DNA of 64,000 nucleotides. Source: Leptobrachium leishanense. Lineage: Eukaryota; Chordata; Amphibia; Anura; Megophryidae. The DNA lies in assembly GCA_009667805.1 (NCBI GenBank), contig CM019066.1, positions 328,100,690-328,164,689 on the forward strand. Reading direction: 5' to 3'. Below are positions 46,235-58,963 of the stretch, piece after piece (position 1 is the stretch's first letter; each line of letters starts with the position of its first letter). Position numbers and translations under genes: made by a program. The notes under the pieces were generated by a model. It saw only the letters and a list, made by a program, of their open reading frames with translations, searched no databases and was not told where the DNA came from.

Positions 46235-46590
46235 TAAATTAAAGGAAAGCTTTATTCAATGTGGTATTTTCATGATATTTGAGCTTTACGCTTTAAGCTC
46301 CTTGGAGAACATGGCCCTGTCTTCTATAAAGCAACACCTGTGCCGCGATGCACAATACAAAGAAATAAGAACATATTGATCACAGTTTGCAATATTGCCC
46401 CAATACAGGCTGTGCATTATTTAAAAGCACTTATTCCTTTATCCGTATTTATGAAGTCGCTGCAGAGTGAATAGTCACAATGTTAATGAGAGAAGCTTGT
46501 GGTGCAAACAGAACCTCCAGATATCAACCACATGCAGAGGTTAGTGAATCGCTTTGAACATAAAACTAAATACTCACAGAAACCTGCTTA

Positions 46591-46814
46591 GGCCAGTGTC
46601 AGACGAGCGTTTTTCAGAGTGATCGGAACGACCGTGAGAGTGGACATCCCTTCCACTATGACGCCCGTCTGGCCACCTCGCTATGCACAGTTAGTGTACG
46701 GGGAGGCTTTCAGGACGTCCGCTGTAGCTACAGCGTGTGGCCAACCCAGTCATAATGTTGCGACGAGAGGCATGTCAGTACAGGCGCACGTAGTGCGCCC
46801 GTCTGACACCGGTC
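46591..46814. mobile_element. Long-TIR MITE, short variant (copy G)
   Basis: GGCCAGTGTCAGACGAGCGT at the left and CCGTCTGACACCGGTC at the right; flanks TTA and TAA. Confidence 0.7.
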
Positions 46815-47141
46815 TAAACGGTGTATTATTCCAGCAGATTTGTGTATCTGTGTAGCACATGCATGAAGGGTTAGTATTACATATCTTCCACCAGAAGCGA
46901 AAACCCAGCTCCAACCACAGCGAATGAATACTCACATCTCTGGGCTCCTCAGTCTGAGGAGAGACAGACATACCACGAGCTTCTGACTCAATGGGAGGAT
47001 TGGACTTTTTGATTAACATGAAGAGATTAAGACCGGACATACAAAATTATTTTTATATTGTTATGCATAGGCTGAAAGAAAATAACAAAAAAACAAACAC
47101 AATTTACACAAATGAATTTAACATCTTGATTATAGACTTAC

Positions 47142-47218
47142 CAAGCCATCCACGGCCATTGTTGGGGAGGAAGTCCTGGGGCCACTGCTTAGCATGCCAG
47201 AGGAGTGACCGAGCTCCA
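47142..47218 (-). CDS. MIA3: MIA3 coding exon
   Basis: With the carried base it encodes VELGHSSGMLSSGPRTSSPT and MAVDGL. The acceptor is CTTTTTCACAG and the donor is GTAAGT. Weakly conserved serine-rich linker; accepted because phase on both sides fits. Confidence 0.8.
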
Positions 47219-48004
47219 CTGTGAAAAAGCAGAATGCTAGGGTAAGAGGAGTTACTGCAAGTAACAAGAGCTTCCCATTAAGTTAGCATATAGATCAAAC
47301 TTCTATCCTGTTGTCTTGTGACTTTGCTAGCATAGACATAACAGAAGCATGTCCATGGTATGGTGCTAGGCATGCAGGGATTACAGATTACCGTAAATGT
47401 CCATAAATACCAGGCGCCTGCCTCACAAACAACTGATCACAACTGCAGCAATTTCCAAAACTTCCACCAAGTATATGCTGGCTCCCTCCCTAGATTCCTC
47501 TTTAAAAAGGGATGACGTTTCCTTCGATATTATGAAGAATAGAAACATTAGCTCGATTTAGGATTTTATGATGTTACCTTTCCATAACATCCCCAAAAAT
47601 AAAAAATACGGCATTATGGTTACTATTTGTTACTATCCCCGGTGAATAAATCAGCAACCGATGATCAATGATTTACGTCATGCATCGCAGTACAGAGGAT
47701 GGCACTCCAGTAAATACGGAATTAAGTAGGTATGTGGAAATGCAATTAAATGCATCTAATCAAGAGCGTGCCTGTCTATAGACTGTGTGTGGGTAGGAAT
47801 CATCACGATCACCTCCAGTATTCAACATACAAAGCCACTGTGGAGGGAGAAATCAAATCACACTACAGCATAAAGAGGTTACCAAACCACACTGCAATGT
47901 CTCACCACCAACACCCGGGGGCGTTACGTGTAGGAAATGTCCAGAAACCACGCAGAGAAAGTTGACGTTCCTGGAGGGATCAGCCAAATGATTTCGGTAA
48001 ACTA
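47219..48004. other. MIA3 intron sequence, nothing recognised
   Basis: No repeat or exon that I can support. Confidence 0.45.
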
Positions 48005-48825
48005 AAAAAAATGGTCGGAGTTGTGGCAATTGAGTTTTAATGTGGACAAGTGCAAGATAATGCACCTGGGACGTAAAAACCCAAGGGCTGAATATAGAAT
48101 ATTTGATATAGTCCTAACCTCAACATCTGAGAGTTGGGATTTAGGGGTTATTATTGCAGAGGATCTAAGGGTAAGTAGTCAATGTAATAGAGCAGCAGGA
48201 AATGCTGGCAGAATGCTTGGTTGTGTAGGGAGAGGTATTCGCAGTAGGAAAAGGGAAGTGCTCATGCCACTGTACAGAGCACTGGTGAGACCTCACTTGG
48301 AGTACTGTGTGCAGTACTGGAGACCGTATCTCCAGAAGGATATAGACATCTTAGAGAGAGTTCAGAGAAGGGCTACTAAAATGGTGTACGGCTTAAAGGA
48401 GAAAAGTTACCAGGAAAGGCTTAATGATCTTAACATGTACAGCTTGGAAAAAAGACAAGACAGAGGAGATATGATAGAAACATTTAAATACGTAAAGGGA
48501 ATCCACAAGGTAGAGGAAGGGAGTATATTTAAAAGGAAACAAAATAGCAAAACAAGAGGACATAGTCTTAGATTAGAGGGGCAAAGGTTTAAAAGTAACA
48601 TCAGGAAGCATTATTTTACTGAGAGGGTGGTGTATACATGGAACAGCCTTCCAGTAGAAGTGGTAGAGGCCAAAACAGTAATTGAATTTAAGCAAGCATG
48701 GGATAGGCATAAGGCTATCCTAAACAAAAGATAAATCCAGGTAAAGTATCCATGTAACTGGGCAGAGTAGATGGGCTGAAAGGTTCTTATCTGCCGACAT
48801 TTTTCTATGTTTCTATCTTTTGCAA
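48005..48825 (+). mobile_element. CR1-like LINE, 5'-truncated 3' end
   Basis: The coding part (48021-48734) is the C-terminal third of ORF2: FNVDKCKIMHLGRKN, LGVIIAEDLRVSSQC, YRALVRPHLEYCVQYWRPYL, LERVQRRATKMVYGL, then WNSLPVEVVEAKTVIEFKQA. The frame is open from the truncation point to its stop, so the copy is young by this measure. It ends in a TTTCTATGTTTCTATC tail. Confidence 0.85.
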
Positions 48826-49259
48826 GAAAGGAGCACTAGTGACATTTGTGTTTTAATGCATAAGATAAGCATTAAGAAACCAACGTGTCAGGTGTGGAAC
48901 ACAATGGACATTCCACTGAAGAGCTAGTAAAGGGATACACAACGGCTTACAGCGAGATTGTACCTTTGTTTACTAAAGTTCCTTTCAGGTCTCGAACCCT
49001 GAAAAAAGTGATTCATAAATGTCTGAGCTTCCTCCTGCTCTGCTGTAGCTGCAAGTGTGGCAATTTTAAAAACGTTTTAAAAGGAACTAGTTTGAAAAGG
49101 CTCGATACATTATCAATATAATGCATGAAGAAAAAAGAAAAAAAACGGACTACTTTAAGGGGACGTTTTCCGAGGTGGAAGTGATGTGGCATTTCAGGGA
49201 TAGAAAAAGTACTGCCCCTTTAAACACACTGTTAAAAGAAGATAAGCAACGACACCAAC

Positions 49260-49328
49260 CTGGAGCAGATGTTCTGCCTGACACATCAAGAGGAGGTCGT
49301 CTGGACCCTGGAGGAACATCCATTCCAC
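49260..49328 (-). CDS. MIA3: MIA3 coding exon
   Basis: It encodes GGMDVPPGSRRPPLDVSGRT and SAP. Acceptor TTTTTAAAG, donor GTTGGT. Frame agrees with both neighbours; splice sites are weak, so the exact ends are less sure. Confidence 0.75.
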
Positions 49329-49384
49329 CTTTAAAAAGAAAATGCAAGACAGACTTATTTTTCCACACATACAGGGACATCTAA

Positions 49385-49809
49385 GGCTAGGATCAGACTA
49401 ACGCATTTTTATGTTGTCTGTGAAAAAGTGCGTTCGAACGAATGGACGCATTTTTTCACAGAATACGTGATAGTGGTCATACTATGCGCATTTTCGTCCG
49501 TGATTTTGTATGGATCATCAATAAAACACTTCTTGCATCTGGACGTTATGTTGGCCGGACATTAGCAGCGTCTGATGTCTCCAATTCACGCACACACGCC
49601 GCTAGTGGACGCAGCGCACTCTGTACGTCAGTACCTGCGGTTTCACGTTCTCGAAAAAATGCGTTCATTTTCCACTTGCGTTGCGCAGCCGGACTTTTGT
49701 GCGACCGTACTTCGTATATTGGCCGTCATTGCCCGGCATCTGCTGCTAGTGCGGCCGTGATTAAGTGCGCCAGAACGCGCGTTCGCACTGCCTCAGTCTG
49801 ACCCTAGCC
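49385..49809. mobile_element. Long-TIR MITE, copy H
   Basis: GGCTAGGATCAGACTAACGC to GTCTGACCCTAGCC with TAA on both sides. The interior is very similar to copy A (GTCTCCAATTCACGCACACA and so on). Confidence 0.8.
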
Positions 49810-49961
49810 TAAGATCAAGCTGGTTCATTAACTTTGTCAGTGAACCCAATTCCTGGACGGCTGCACAAAATGTGCGGATTGACAGCCCTCTGAGATTAAA
49901 GACGTCCCCTTGAAGGTCTGTCAAAGTGGCCAATGACAGCAAGGGGAGCATGGTCGTCTAA

Positions 49962-50234
49962 GGCTGGGTCAGACGAGCCCGTACAGACGTGCCTCCCGGC
50001 GTCTGCGACACTTCGGCGAGGCCAGCCACACGCTGTAGCGCTCACACTTCAGTGAACATGCTGAAAGTCTCCCTGTCAAAGCGCTACGACGCAGGTTTGA
50101 CAGTGCTGCAAAGCGCGAATCTCCATAGGAGGATCAAGCTTTGCAGCGCTGAGCGCACTAACTGCACTCAGCAAGGCGGCCAGACTCTCACAGACGTACC
50201 TTCCGCTCTCAAAAACGCTGGTCTGATCCCGGCC
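49962..50234. mobile_element. Long-TIR MITE, copy I
   Basis: GGCTGGGTCAGACGAGCCCG to GGTCTGATCCCGGCC with TAA on both sides. The interior contains a palindrome around GGATC (CAAAGCG...CGCTTTG type arms). Confidence 0.75.
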
Positions 50235-50493
50235 TAAGACAACAAGACCACTTAAATGGCCATGGAGACTAGAATGACTCTTTCCCAAGCCTATAAATCA
50301 AATTTACAGTACAGGAGCCATGTGCATAGATCTGCATGTTATTTTAGGAGCCAGAAGTACAAAAATCTAGGAAAACTAGTGAAATTATCATTAAAAGGTC
50401 CATCACTGTGCAAAAAAAGACTATTCCATCACAAGCCTTCCTTTTATGCAGGTACAAATTACAGTCAATACTGATTTTACGAACCCATGTCAC

Positions 50494-50622
50494 CTTTGAG
50501 AGACTCTGTTCTGCTGAGGTTGGCAGATGATGATCGCCCAGGCCCATCCACCATCATGGGAGGGGAGGGAGCACCACCACTCACAGGCGAAGGACCATAG
50601 GAGCCGTCTCTGCTCAAAGCAC
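50494..50622 (-). CDS. MIA3: MIA3 coding exon
   Basis: It encodes GALSRDGSYGPSPVSGGAPS, PPMMVDGPGRSSSANLSRTE and SLK. GPSPVSGG is a MIA3 signature. Acceptor TATATAG, donor GTGACA. Confidence 0.93.
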
Positions 50623-51487
50623 CTATATACAAAGGAACACATCAGAAATAAAGAGGTCTGAAATTGTCAAAATACTGGCGCGTGCAGGGCCCTCCATTTC
50701 AAAATAAATCGAAAATAAATACATTTTTAGTTCAGGGCCCGGAAAAGAATTGTCAATCTGTAAACCAAGTATATAAATGATGTCTGTAAAATGTACACAA
50801 ACGCACACACACGTCTTGCTTTTATAGTAATGGACTTTCAACAAATTACTGAATATATCACAGAAAGCAGCTTGAATCCTTCAAAGTCTGTGCTCTTCGA
50901 TGTCTCAAAAAAAGCTAGAAACAAATGACTCAACCCAAAACAAACCACGTGTCAGCAACCTTAATGCTTCAACAAATGTGAAAGGTAGTAAAGTTAAAGA
51001 CCATCCCATAACACGTGCAAGATACAGGTCCAGGAACTTAAGGCCCATCTCTAAACCTTACCCTCTTTCTTCTGTCCCACCCAATATGACACTGTCCTAT
51101 GTTTATGTCCCAGCCCCCCCCCCAGTTTCACGGTCATATGGTTTCAGAAATTGAAGACACTTTGTGCTAAAATGGGCAGCTTTTCACCAGAGCCGCAGCT
51201 CTAAGAGCCCCACGTTATTACAGCTCCGTGCACATTGGAACATGAATGCTGCTAATCCACAACAATTCTTCTATATCATGTTATTTTATGTTTTCTGTAA
51301 ACACATGTAAGAGTCAAAACGCAGTGTAAGTATTTCTAGAACTGCCATGAATAACCGAGAAACACCACTTTTCAGGGGGAAGAGAAGGACCACTCAGAAA
51401 TCATTTGATGAATGCTGCAATTAAGACGTAAAGAAAAGTTCCTTCTCGTTTTCAGTAACAGTAGGCCATGCTGTTTATCTACGGTAC
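50623..51487. other. MIA3 intron sequence, nothing recognised
   Basis: No repeat or exon that I can support. Confidence 0.45.
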
Positions 51488-51588
51488 CTCCTCTCCTTCC
51501 AGTCTGCTGGTGATCAGGTCGGCCTGGCTTGGGTTTTACAATGGACGGCCTTTGCAGCGCTGCAATTCTTTGGTTTACTTCAATCAGT
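51488..51588 (-). CDS. MIA3: MIA3 coding exon
   Basis: It encodes LIEVNQRIAALQRPSIVKPK and PGRPDHQQTGRRG, the end of the coiled coil and the VKPxPGRP linker. Acceptor TTTTTCAG, donor GTACCG. Confidence 0.94.
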
Positions 51589-51889
51589 CTGAAAAATGGA
51601 AACAATCCAGTCTACAAACATGATAACTTTAAAAAAAAGACGGGAGAAATTCGATTTTTTTTTCGCTCCACCATTAAAAATCAAATCTAATCATTTCTAA
51701 GATTTTGTCCTGGATCAGATTTATACGCCACAGTAAATGAGGTCTGATAAAAACTGTAATTTAACTACGGAGGAAACAGCCTGGAGAACAATTACTAGAA
51801 TCTCACAAAGCACAAAAAAAAAAAAAAAAGTACCTCTTTTTCCACTGGCAGCCTCGGTCAAAATATTCTGTGCCCCCCCCCCTCCAGTT

Positions 51890-52405
51890 TTTGTAACTTA
51901 CATTTTATCTCCCTCGCCGCACACAGCTCCTCCTCTCCAGCTCGTAGACTTCAAAACCCAGAAGGCTCCAAGCTTTTTTACGCAGTTTGCGCCCCTTTCG
52001 GCATATTGCCTAGCCTAAGGGATGTAAATTGCAAAATTGCACAGCGCTAACAAACCTATGCTCTCGGCGTATGCATGTCCCGTTGCGTTTGCGCACATGA
52101 TGGATCAGGGCTGCACGCATGCAGATCCGATCCATTGCCCTTTTCCCGTCAACGGTCGGCTTCGCGGGCGGTCACAGGGAGGAGAGTTCAGTACGCTTAA
52201 GTGTGCTGACGTCTCCAGTGACTGACAGCCTGAAACTTCAAACCTCCTGGCTGCCTGGTCCTGTGGAAGTGGGTGGAGGAACCTCTCCACTTCACCCTGC
52301 ATTTTAAAGAGTTTGGGGAACCTGGGAGGAGGGGAGATACTCCACACACCCTGGCCACCTTAAAAAGATAAGTGCTCAGGGTGTGTAGAATATCCCTTTA
52401 AAATT
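51890..52405. repeat. Decayed dispersed repeat
   Basis: Resembles 34740-34950 in order of phrases (CCCAGAAG...TTTGCGC, then a GGATCAG fold-back). It ends TAGAATATCCCTTTAAA, a TTAA-type MITE end. Confidence 0.4.
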
Positions 52406-52724
52406 TGCATCAATCGCAAAAATACATACAAGTTTACTTAGGGGGGCATTTCATTAACGAAAATTTACTAGATCGATTACAGCCGTATCAAATTGATAAA
52501 TGGTACGTAAATGTAAAGGCTCAGGAAGAAAAATCTGTAGCCATGAACATATTCCATATAGATTGACACAGAAGCCTCTCAAATTTGAGAGGAAGGTCAG
52601 ATTTTATATAGCGTGGGCCCTGGATTTGTCCGGCTCTGCATTAGCAACTACTCCAGGAGTAAGAAACCCAGTGATGGAGAGAAACCACAGACAGCTAAAG
52701 GAATAATAAAAAAAAAAGCCTCAC

Positions 52725-52792
52725 TTCTGTCTTAAGTTTGCGCACTCTCTCTTCTCCTCCGATAAGGTTCTTTCTGCCGTTCTTGCAATAAG
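52725..52792 (-). CDS. MIA3: MIA3 coding exon
   Basis: It encodes LIARTAERTLSEEKRECANL then RQ plus two bases; coiled-coil heptads. Acceptor CTTCCAG, donor GTGAGG. Confidence 0.93.
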
Positions 52793-53267
52793 CTGGAAGT
52801 GAAGATGGATAAGTCAATGCTTGAGGCGAGAGATCAAGGCACAAGTCATTGTGAAATCAAACACATTTATGTAGAAAGAAAACCAGAACAGTTATTTCAA
52901 CGGCATGTGAGCGGAAGACCAGAGTAAGCGCAGAACCCCATTTCAGTTTCAATCCATCTCCGTAGATTCTCAGTTGACTTTTTGTGCTAAATTGGCGTCA
53001 AAACAACCTACTCTGTATAAAAGCAAAGGAGACTCGCTATAAGAGTATTATTGCAAATACATAAATATAGTCCCTTTGCTAATAACATACTGTAGTGAAC
53101 GCTTTGCCTGTCACACTGGGAATATAGAAGAATTATGAAGAAAAGAAAAAAAAAAGGATTTAATACAAAAAAAAACAAAAAACATTTTTTCAGGTGCGTG
53201 CCCCCACCCCCACGTTGGCAAACATAGAAAACCGAGAAAAACGTTGTCAGTGTGTGAATATGCTTAC

Positions 53268-53303
53268 CCAATTTTCATGTGCTTTTTTCTCGTGGTTGGC
53301 AAT
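53268..53303 (-). CDS. MIA3: MIA3 36-base microexon
   Basis: Exactly twelve codons, IANHEKKAHENW, a phrase conserved in MIA3 and MIA2. Acceptor CATTTTAG, donor GTAAGC. Confidence 0.94.
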
Positions 53304-53805
53304 CTAAAAATGAAACGTCGGTTTGTGAATTTACGGCAATAAATACCCAAAAAAATTATATGACCGATTAAAACAGTCATATAGTAAATGCATTAAAATT
53401 ATTTTTATTCCATAAAAAAAAAAAAAAAAGCACAAAATATACATATTACACAATAACTAGTGAATGATACAAGCAGCTCCATATGCAGGGGTGTGCAGTG
53501 TCTCAGCACCTCTGGAGCAGGGCATGTTGACAGATTTAAAATTAAATCTAGGAGCATGACATCAGCCAACCGGACATATTGAACCAGATACTTGATCTTC
53601 AGTATGGATTAGTGTAGAAAACCAATTTCAGAGCTAGAGGAGAATTTCTACGAGCCCGTCATACTTTGCTCTGGGATCTGTCAAATCCCAATATAGAAAG
53701 TTAATGAGCAAATCAGTGCTACAGTATCACCATGTGTGCGCTACATGGTAACCAGAGGGGAGTGTGAAGAGTCCAGAGTCTTCCTATGCTGACTGGATGC
53801 AATGG

Positions 53806-53932
53806 AGGGGGTCAGCAACTTTGACCACCAGATGTTTTAGAACTACAGCTCCCATGATGCTCAGCTGGTGGTGTGTGCCTCAGACTGGTGGTCTGAGCCT
53901 CATGGAAGACAAAGGTTGCGGACCCCCTGCTC
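53806..53932. mobile_element. Short hAT-like MITE
   Basis: GGGGGTCAGCAACTTTGACC to CAAAGGTTGCGGACCCCC ends are inverted, with an ACTACAGCTCCCATGATGCT core common to a vertebrate non-autonomous hAT group. A relative lies at 59262-59392. Confidence 0.6.
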
Positions 53933-54124
53933 TAAATGCTGTAACAGGATTTCTTTTTATAGTTGTGGGACACAGCACGGCTTGCACCACAGGTTTTTGT
54001 TGCTGTACTTTAGTGATTAGCAAACCCAAACACTGATTACAGCGAAGAGATGACAGCTCGACACACTGCAAACTGCATTCTGAAGATACAGAAACAACTA
54101 TATATATATATAAATCAGTGTCAC

Positions 54125-54185
54125 CTGGTTCTTGTAAGACCTTTCAGTCTTCTGGATTTCCTCTTCCATTTCTTGGATTCGATGC
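54125..54185 (-). CDS. MIA3: MIA3 coding exon
   Basis: It encodes HRIQEMEEEIQKTERSYKNQ. Acceptor AAATTACAG, donor GTGACA. Coiled coil. Confidence 0.94.
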
Positions 54186-55019
54186 CTGTAATTTAATAAA
54201 AAAACGAATGAACCTTTATAAACCCTGATATTATACAGCCACACAGATCTTGCCAATAGAATAATCAGGGATGAATCCAGAAAGCAGAAGGACCAACTAC
54301 ATTCCCTGGGCCGGCCACAATGGCTGATTCTTTGCCAACCTAAAGTATCATGGGAGTTGTAGTTCCACTATACCTAGGGATCTACCATATGGCAAGCTCA
54401 GCATTCAATACAGGAATACTAATGAGACCAACTATATTCTCTGGGCTGGTCGAATGATAAATCCCCTGGTCTTGTATAACGGTCATGATGTTTTCTGTCA
54501 TTTCATGTTGATAAAGAATCATAGGAGTCTTGTTCTACAAGGTCTGTGGATCAATCCATATTGCCAGCCCTGACCATGGCAGGAGAAATGAAAAATAAGC
54601 CAATTCCATTGTCACAGCAGAGACTTGGCGTATTAGAGGACTTTCCAGTCTTCTGAACTACTGAACCATAACTGGTCACGTGCAAACTGTAATAACGAGG
54701 CAGCACTCTGGCTTAATGAACACATCCCTTTCAAAAACAATTTAGGAACAGTGATGCATGTATGCAACATGGCTCACTGAACAGAGATTAAATCCCGACA
54801 CAGTAATAAAACTAATACTATGGATGCAGATTACAGAAAACTGAAATAAAGACAATGTTGGCTCTTTATACAGACCATCTCTGGGACAAAGCATCAAAAC
54901 TCGATCAATCAGCAAAGATTTCCCATTGTTACCATGGTCAGACCTTCATGATGGATTCATCTCTAAGGTTCCCCTACAGAAGTCAAAATATTTTTCCCTA
55001 GGGTGAAGACACACTATCA
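54186..55019. other. MIA3 intron with repeat crumbs
   Basis: 54340-54365 (ATCATGGGAGTTGTAGTTCC) is another core of the short hAT-like MITE family. Nothing else supported. Confidence 0.45.
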
Positions 55020-55605
55020 GGGTTATTCAGAGATCACTGAAATGTCACCAAGATGTCGGTGCTCTCTCATTCGCCGCACTTCCGCGAGTTAAAATTTGAC
55101 CACCCTGCAGTGAATTCAGCATTCACCGCAGGGTCCCCGAAGTGCGGCGAATCAACCCGTCGACCAGCAAAAGCCAACAAGCTGCCCAACAGGGGTAATA
55201 AAATACATACACAAAAATTGTGCCAAAAAAATGCCTAGAAATATATAAAAAAAAAAATATATAAAATAAAGAGACTTTTTTGCTGCAATGAAAAGAATAA
55301 ACAGTTGAATAAATATTTTAAGAAAAACGGGGCTTTTTTTTTTTTTACATTGAAACCTATGGGATTCGCCTGATTAAGCCTATTGAATGAAAGTGCTGAA
55401 AATCAGGGCATTTCGCTGCTGTTCGGTGTTCTCTGAATAGATTATCCATTAGTTTTCTACGAGACATTTAACTGCTCCTGAACAGCACTGTATTTCACTG
55501 GCAATTCGCCAATATTTGGTCAATTGCCAGGTTTTTGAATAGCCGAATGGCCATGAAATTGCACCGTATGGGGAAATTCACTGTTCGGTGCTCTTTGAAT
55601 AACCC
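55020..55605. mobile_element. MITE-like repeat with GGGTTATTCAGAG ends
   Basis: Left GGGTTATTCAGAGATCAC and right CTCTTTGAATAACCCC are inverted. The interior has a palindrome (CCGCACTTC...GAAGTGCGGCGAA). Pieces recur at 2326-2610 (inverted) and 6265-6350. Confidence 0.65.
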
Positions 55606-55658
55606 CTTATGTAGTTTAGGTTTTAAAATGTCAGTAGCAGCGATTAAAAGCTACATAC

Positions 55659-55760
55659 TTGTATATTTTTACTTCTTCACTGGCGACGACGGCCTTCTCA
55701 TCAGCCACTGAAAGCTTCTGCTCCTTTTCCTGGCGTTCATATTCTTCTTGGGTAAGCTTT
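55659..55760 (-). CDS. MIA3: MIA3 coding exon
   Basis: It encodes [20 protein letters not shown] then [13 protein letters not shown] plus two bases. Acceptor AAATTCTAG, donor GTATGT. Coiled coil. Confidence 0.95.
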
Positions 55761-56229
55761 CTAGAATTTAAAAATTAAAGAAACTTATTAATGATGGACA
55801 CACAGCTACGTCAGTGTTCACTGAAACACAATCACGAAAAGGTAACTGTGAATGTAGACAATCCCGGAGGCCTTTACTTGGGACTGCAGATTATTAAAGA
55901 AAACATGGAACTGGTTCCAAATCCATAACAAGCTACACAGCACAATTTATACATTGCCATTTCATTAGACAAATTTTATAATCTGTACGTCTGTACATTA
56001 TTTATACGACAGAGCCAGCATGTCTGGAAACATAAGTCTGGATAGTTTTGTACCGCTGAACAGCTTAAAACGCTCATTCCAGAAAGTGGAAATAAATATT
56101 ATTAGCCACATGTGTAGTGTGGAATTCTTGATGATGCAATATGACATCAAGAGATTGATCAGCAATCTGTAAATGCTTCACGTGTGAAATTTTACATTTT
56201 ATGAGATTACTCACATCAATAAAGACTCC

Positions 56230-56900
56230 AGCATAAAACAGAATGGGCAATATTACAATCGTAACGTTAGCGATCAGCTATGTGAGTGTTAATGTTAGGT
56301 TAAGTGGCCCTAGCACGGGCTGTCCATATTACAATCTGAACGCGAGCCGGTTAAAAAAAAAAAACTGTTCGCGCATGGCAGAGTGCGCTTTCTACCACGA
56401 GATTACTGTACTTTGTGCTCCCTATGCTTAACATGGGGAGCGCAAAGAGTTACTTAGCATTAGGATTATGCAGTACTAACGCCAATTACGCCCTGCTGCG
56501 CTAACTGAAAAGTTAATCACAGCTAGGAGCCGGTGCTAACTCATGCTGCTTCTACGGAATCAGTTATCACCAGCTACAAATCCCCCCCCCACCCCAAAAA
56601 ATAAATAAATCACATACTCACCTCTCATCCCGTGGCGAGAACGGTGGCCCGATCCTCCGCTTCTAGCCGATGGGTGCAGAGTGAGACTGGGAACAAAAAT
56701 TCCACAGTCCCTCCGTGGACCTACAGGATCGCGCAAGAGGCGAGATCCTGCAGGTCAGCCGACGGGGTAGCACAAGCCTCCATGGAGTCCTATGGACTCC
56801 AAGAGGGGGATCCTCGTGGCGCCGCCAGGGAGAGATTCCAGCAGGGCTGAACTGGGACACAAAAAAAAAATTCAAATTGGAGCCCTGGACTTCACCCAGA
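56230..56900. repeat. Composite fold-back repeat, relative of 36.5-36.96 kb
   Basis: GTGCTCCCTATGCTTAACAT, then GGAGTCCTATGGACTCC, in an order similar to the 36-kb copy but inverted in part. Probably a decayed MITE. Confidence 0.55.
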
Positions 56901-57951
56901 CCAGCCTCCTCCAATTATGCAAACACGCAGGACCAGATTAAGATCTCTATGACCCCCCCTTTTTTGATGCCCCCCCCCCCCCCCCCTATTTTCAAATAAA
57001 AACCTTTAAGGGACATAATAGAATACCAGGAAGAGGTGTGGGAGGATTCTAGATCATATCTGAGTGGCTTAACTATTTTATTATAGCTTTTGGATATTTT
57101 AAATATAGGTTTTTTTATTTGAACAGCAAAGATAACCTTGTGCTATATTGAACGGAAAAAAATAAAAAGGAATAGAACGGAGGGATACTGGTCCTTAGAA
57201 TTGGCCGTGCTACCAAAGAGTAATAAGTTTTAGCCAAGTCATCTCCGCTTCCTGCCGCAAAAGGAGCTGATGGCTGCACACGACCGACACAAAGTAAGTT
57301 TTAGACTTCCTTTGCCTCCGTGCTGCCTGCGCAGCCATCGGTTGCTGATGTCTAGCAAAGAGCGAGAAAGTAATACAACCAAAATGAGGACAGAATGCTG
57401 TAGAGGGGCCTGCACACAGGAGCTTACAATCTATAGGACTAAAGAAGGGTCTTTAGTGGCAACAAAAGGTGAGGGTTGGGAAAAATATTTCAAATTTTTT
57501 AATTAAGTTAGAACCCACCTAAACTAGAGGTGCCTTGACGTGGCAGGTGAGCTTACACTTTAACGGCCATTGAAGTAAACCAAAACTCTGTTTTTGTTTT
57601 GCATGGAGCTATGGGGTAAACGCAGATGACACTGTTTTTCGTGTTATGTTTCACACATGAAGTGGGCTGGATACTTCTGGTTGACGCAGCCACCCTGGTA
57701 GGGAATAGGCGCAAAACCGTACAAGAAAGGGCAAGATGTATATTCCAGTCTAGTCTGACACAATAATATGGAAAGGTCATGGGAAAATCAGCATAAATGT
57801 ACAAACAAATACACAGTATGTAAGGATGTCGTCAGCATTTCTTTTAGCATGATAGAGTGCAGTATTTGAACTTTTCCTTTTCACTTATTTAAGGTATGCA
57901 TGTACTACAGACAAATTGCGTACATTTAAAGTTCCAAGAAATCCTACTTAC
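56901..57951. other. MIA3 intron sequence
   Basis: C homopolymer at 56970-56986. 57405-57440 carries a GGAGCTTACAATCTATAGGA phrase of a common repeat tail. No exon seen. Confidence 0.45.
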
Positions 57952-58090
57952 TTCTGCAGGGCCATCTCTTTCTGCTGATAAAGCTCAGTAAGAATCTCTA
58001 CTTTCTGTCGCAAAGTTTTGCATTCATTGTCCAGATGAGTCTTGTCTGACTGCAAAGAACTGCTGTCATGCTGAATTTGTTTGATTTGCT
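57952..58090 (-). CDS. MIA3: MIA3 coding exon
   Basis: It encodes [40 protein letters not shown] and KEMALQ; one of the most conserved MIA3 coiled-coil stretches. Acceptor CTTATCCAG, donor GTAAGT. Confidence 0.95.
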
Positions 58091-58445
58091 CTGGATAAGA
58101 GAAAAAGAACAATAAGTTACAAGATAATTGAGATTTATCAGGTTAAAAGAACACAAACCAAAAGAAAAAACAAAACATTTTTAAAAAATTAGATGTGTGT
58201 GTGTGATGTCACTTGGAGAAGTAAAAGCGTATGAGGTTTCAGATTATTCATCCAACCTCTGGAATGTATGAAAGGTTGAGTGGTCAGCGGATTGATTCGG
58301 CCCTGAGTGATGGATTTTGTATGTGAGGATTCTTCTGAACTGGATGCAACAGAAAAACATTGATTTGTGTCTTGGGGTTACCGCTCTCAATGGTGAAATT
58401 TAACCCCGAGCCACACTTGGGATAACCGTCAGGCAGGTTAAAGCA

Positions 58446-58610
58446 CAGTTTCCCAAACCTCTCCTCGGGACCCTCAACCAGGCCAAATTTTTCAGATCAA
58501 CTTGGGGAAATGCAGACTGAATCCTGCAATCACTGAGCAGCAAATCATATCACCTGTGCTGTGTTTCACATATCTGCAAACCTGGCCCGGTAGAGGGCCC
58601 TGCGGACAGG
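58446..58610. mobile_element. Truncated hAT-type MITE (CAGTGTTTCCCAACC family)
   Basis: CACAGTTTCCCAAACCTCTC at the left; the interior (CAGACTGAATCCTGCAATCA, ATATCACCTGTGCTGTG) is the inverse of 7761-7941. The far end is missing. Confidence 0.65.
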
Positions 58611-58872
58611 TTGTGGAAGCTTCCATAACTCATGGAACCAGTTTGTTGAGTTTTCAAAACCAAATAGTCAAAGAATGCTCCACAAAATATTATGTATAAA
58701 ATAAAATTAAAAAACTACTTTAGGCAGTAAAAGCAAACATAGCTTTAAGTAGAATACATACAGTAAAAGGTTGACTTATTAAACCAGAGCAGCGCATGAG
58801 TGGAACATGAAAAAGTGGAATACGATGTGAAGTGCATGGTTAACAAAATGACTATGTTTTGCCTGCGCTTAC

Positions 58873-58963
58873 CTTCTAATTCGTGCCGTGCAGAGATTTC
58901 ATCATTGAGTTTTCTTTGGTAAAGATCTTTCTCATCCTCAATTATAGATAATGTTGTTTTAAC
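58873..58963 (-). CDS. MIA3: MIA3 coding exon
   Basis: It encodes VKTTLSIIEDEKDLYQRKLN and DEISARHELE plus one base. Acceptor TTTTTTTTACCAG, donor GTAAGC. Confidence 0.95.
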
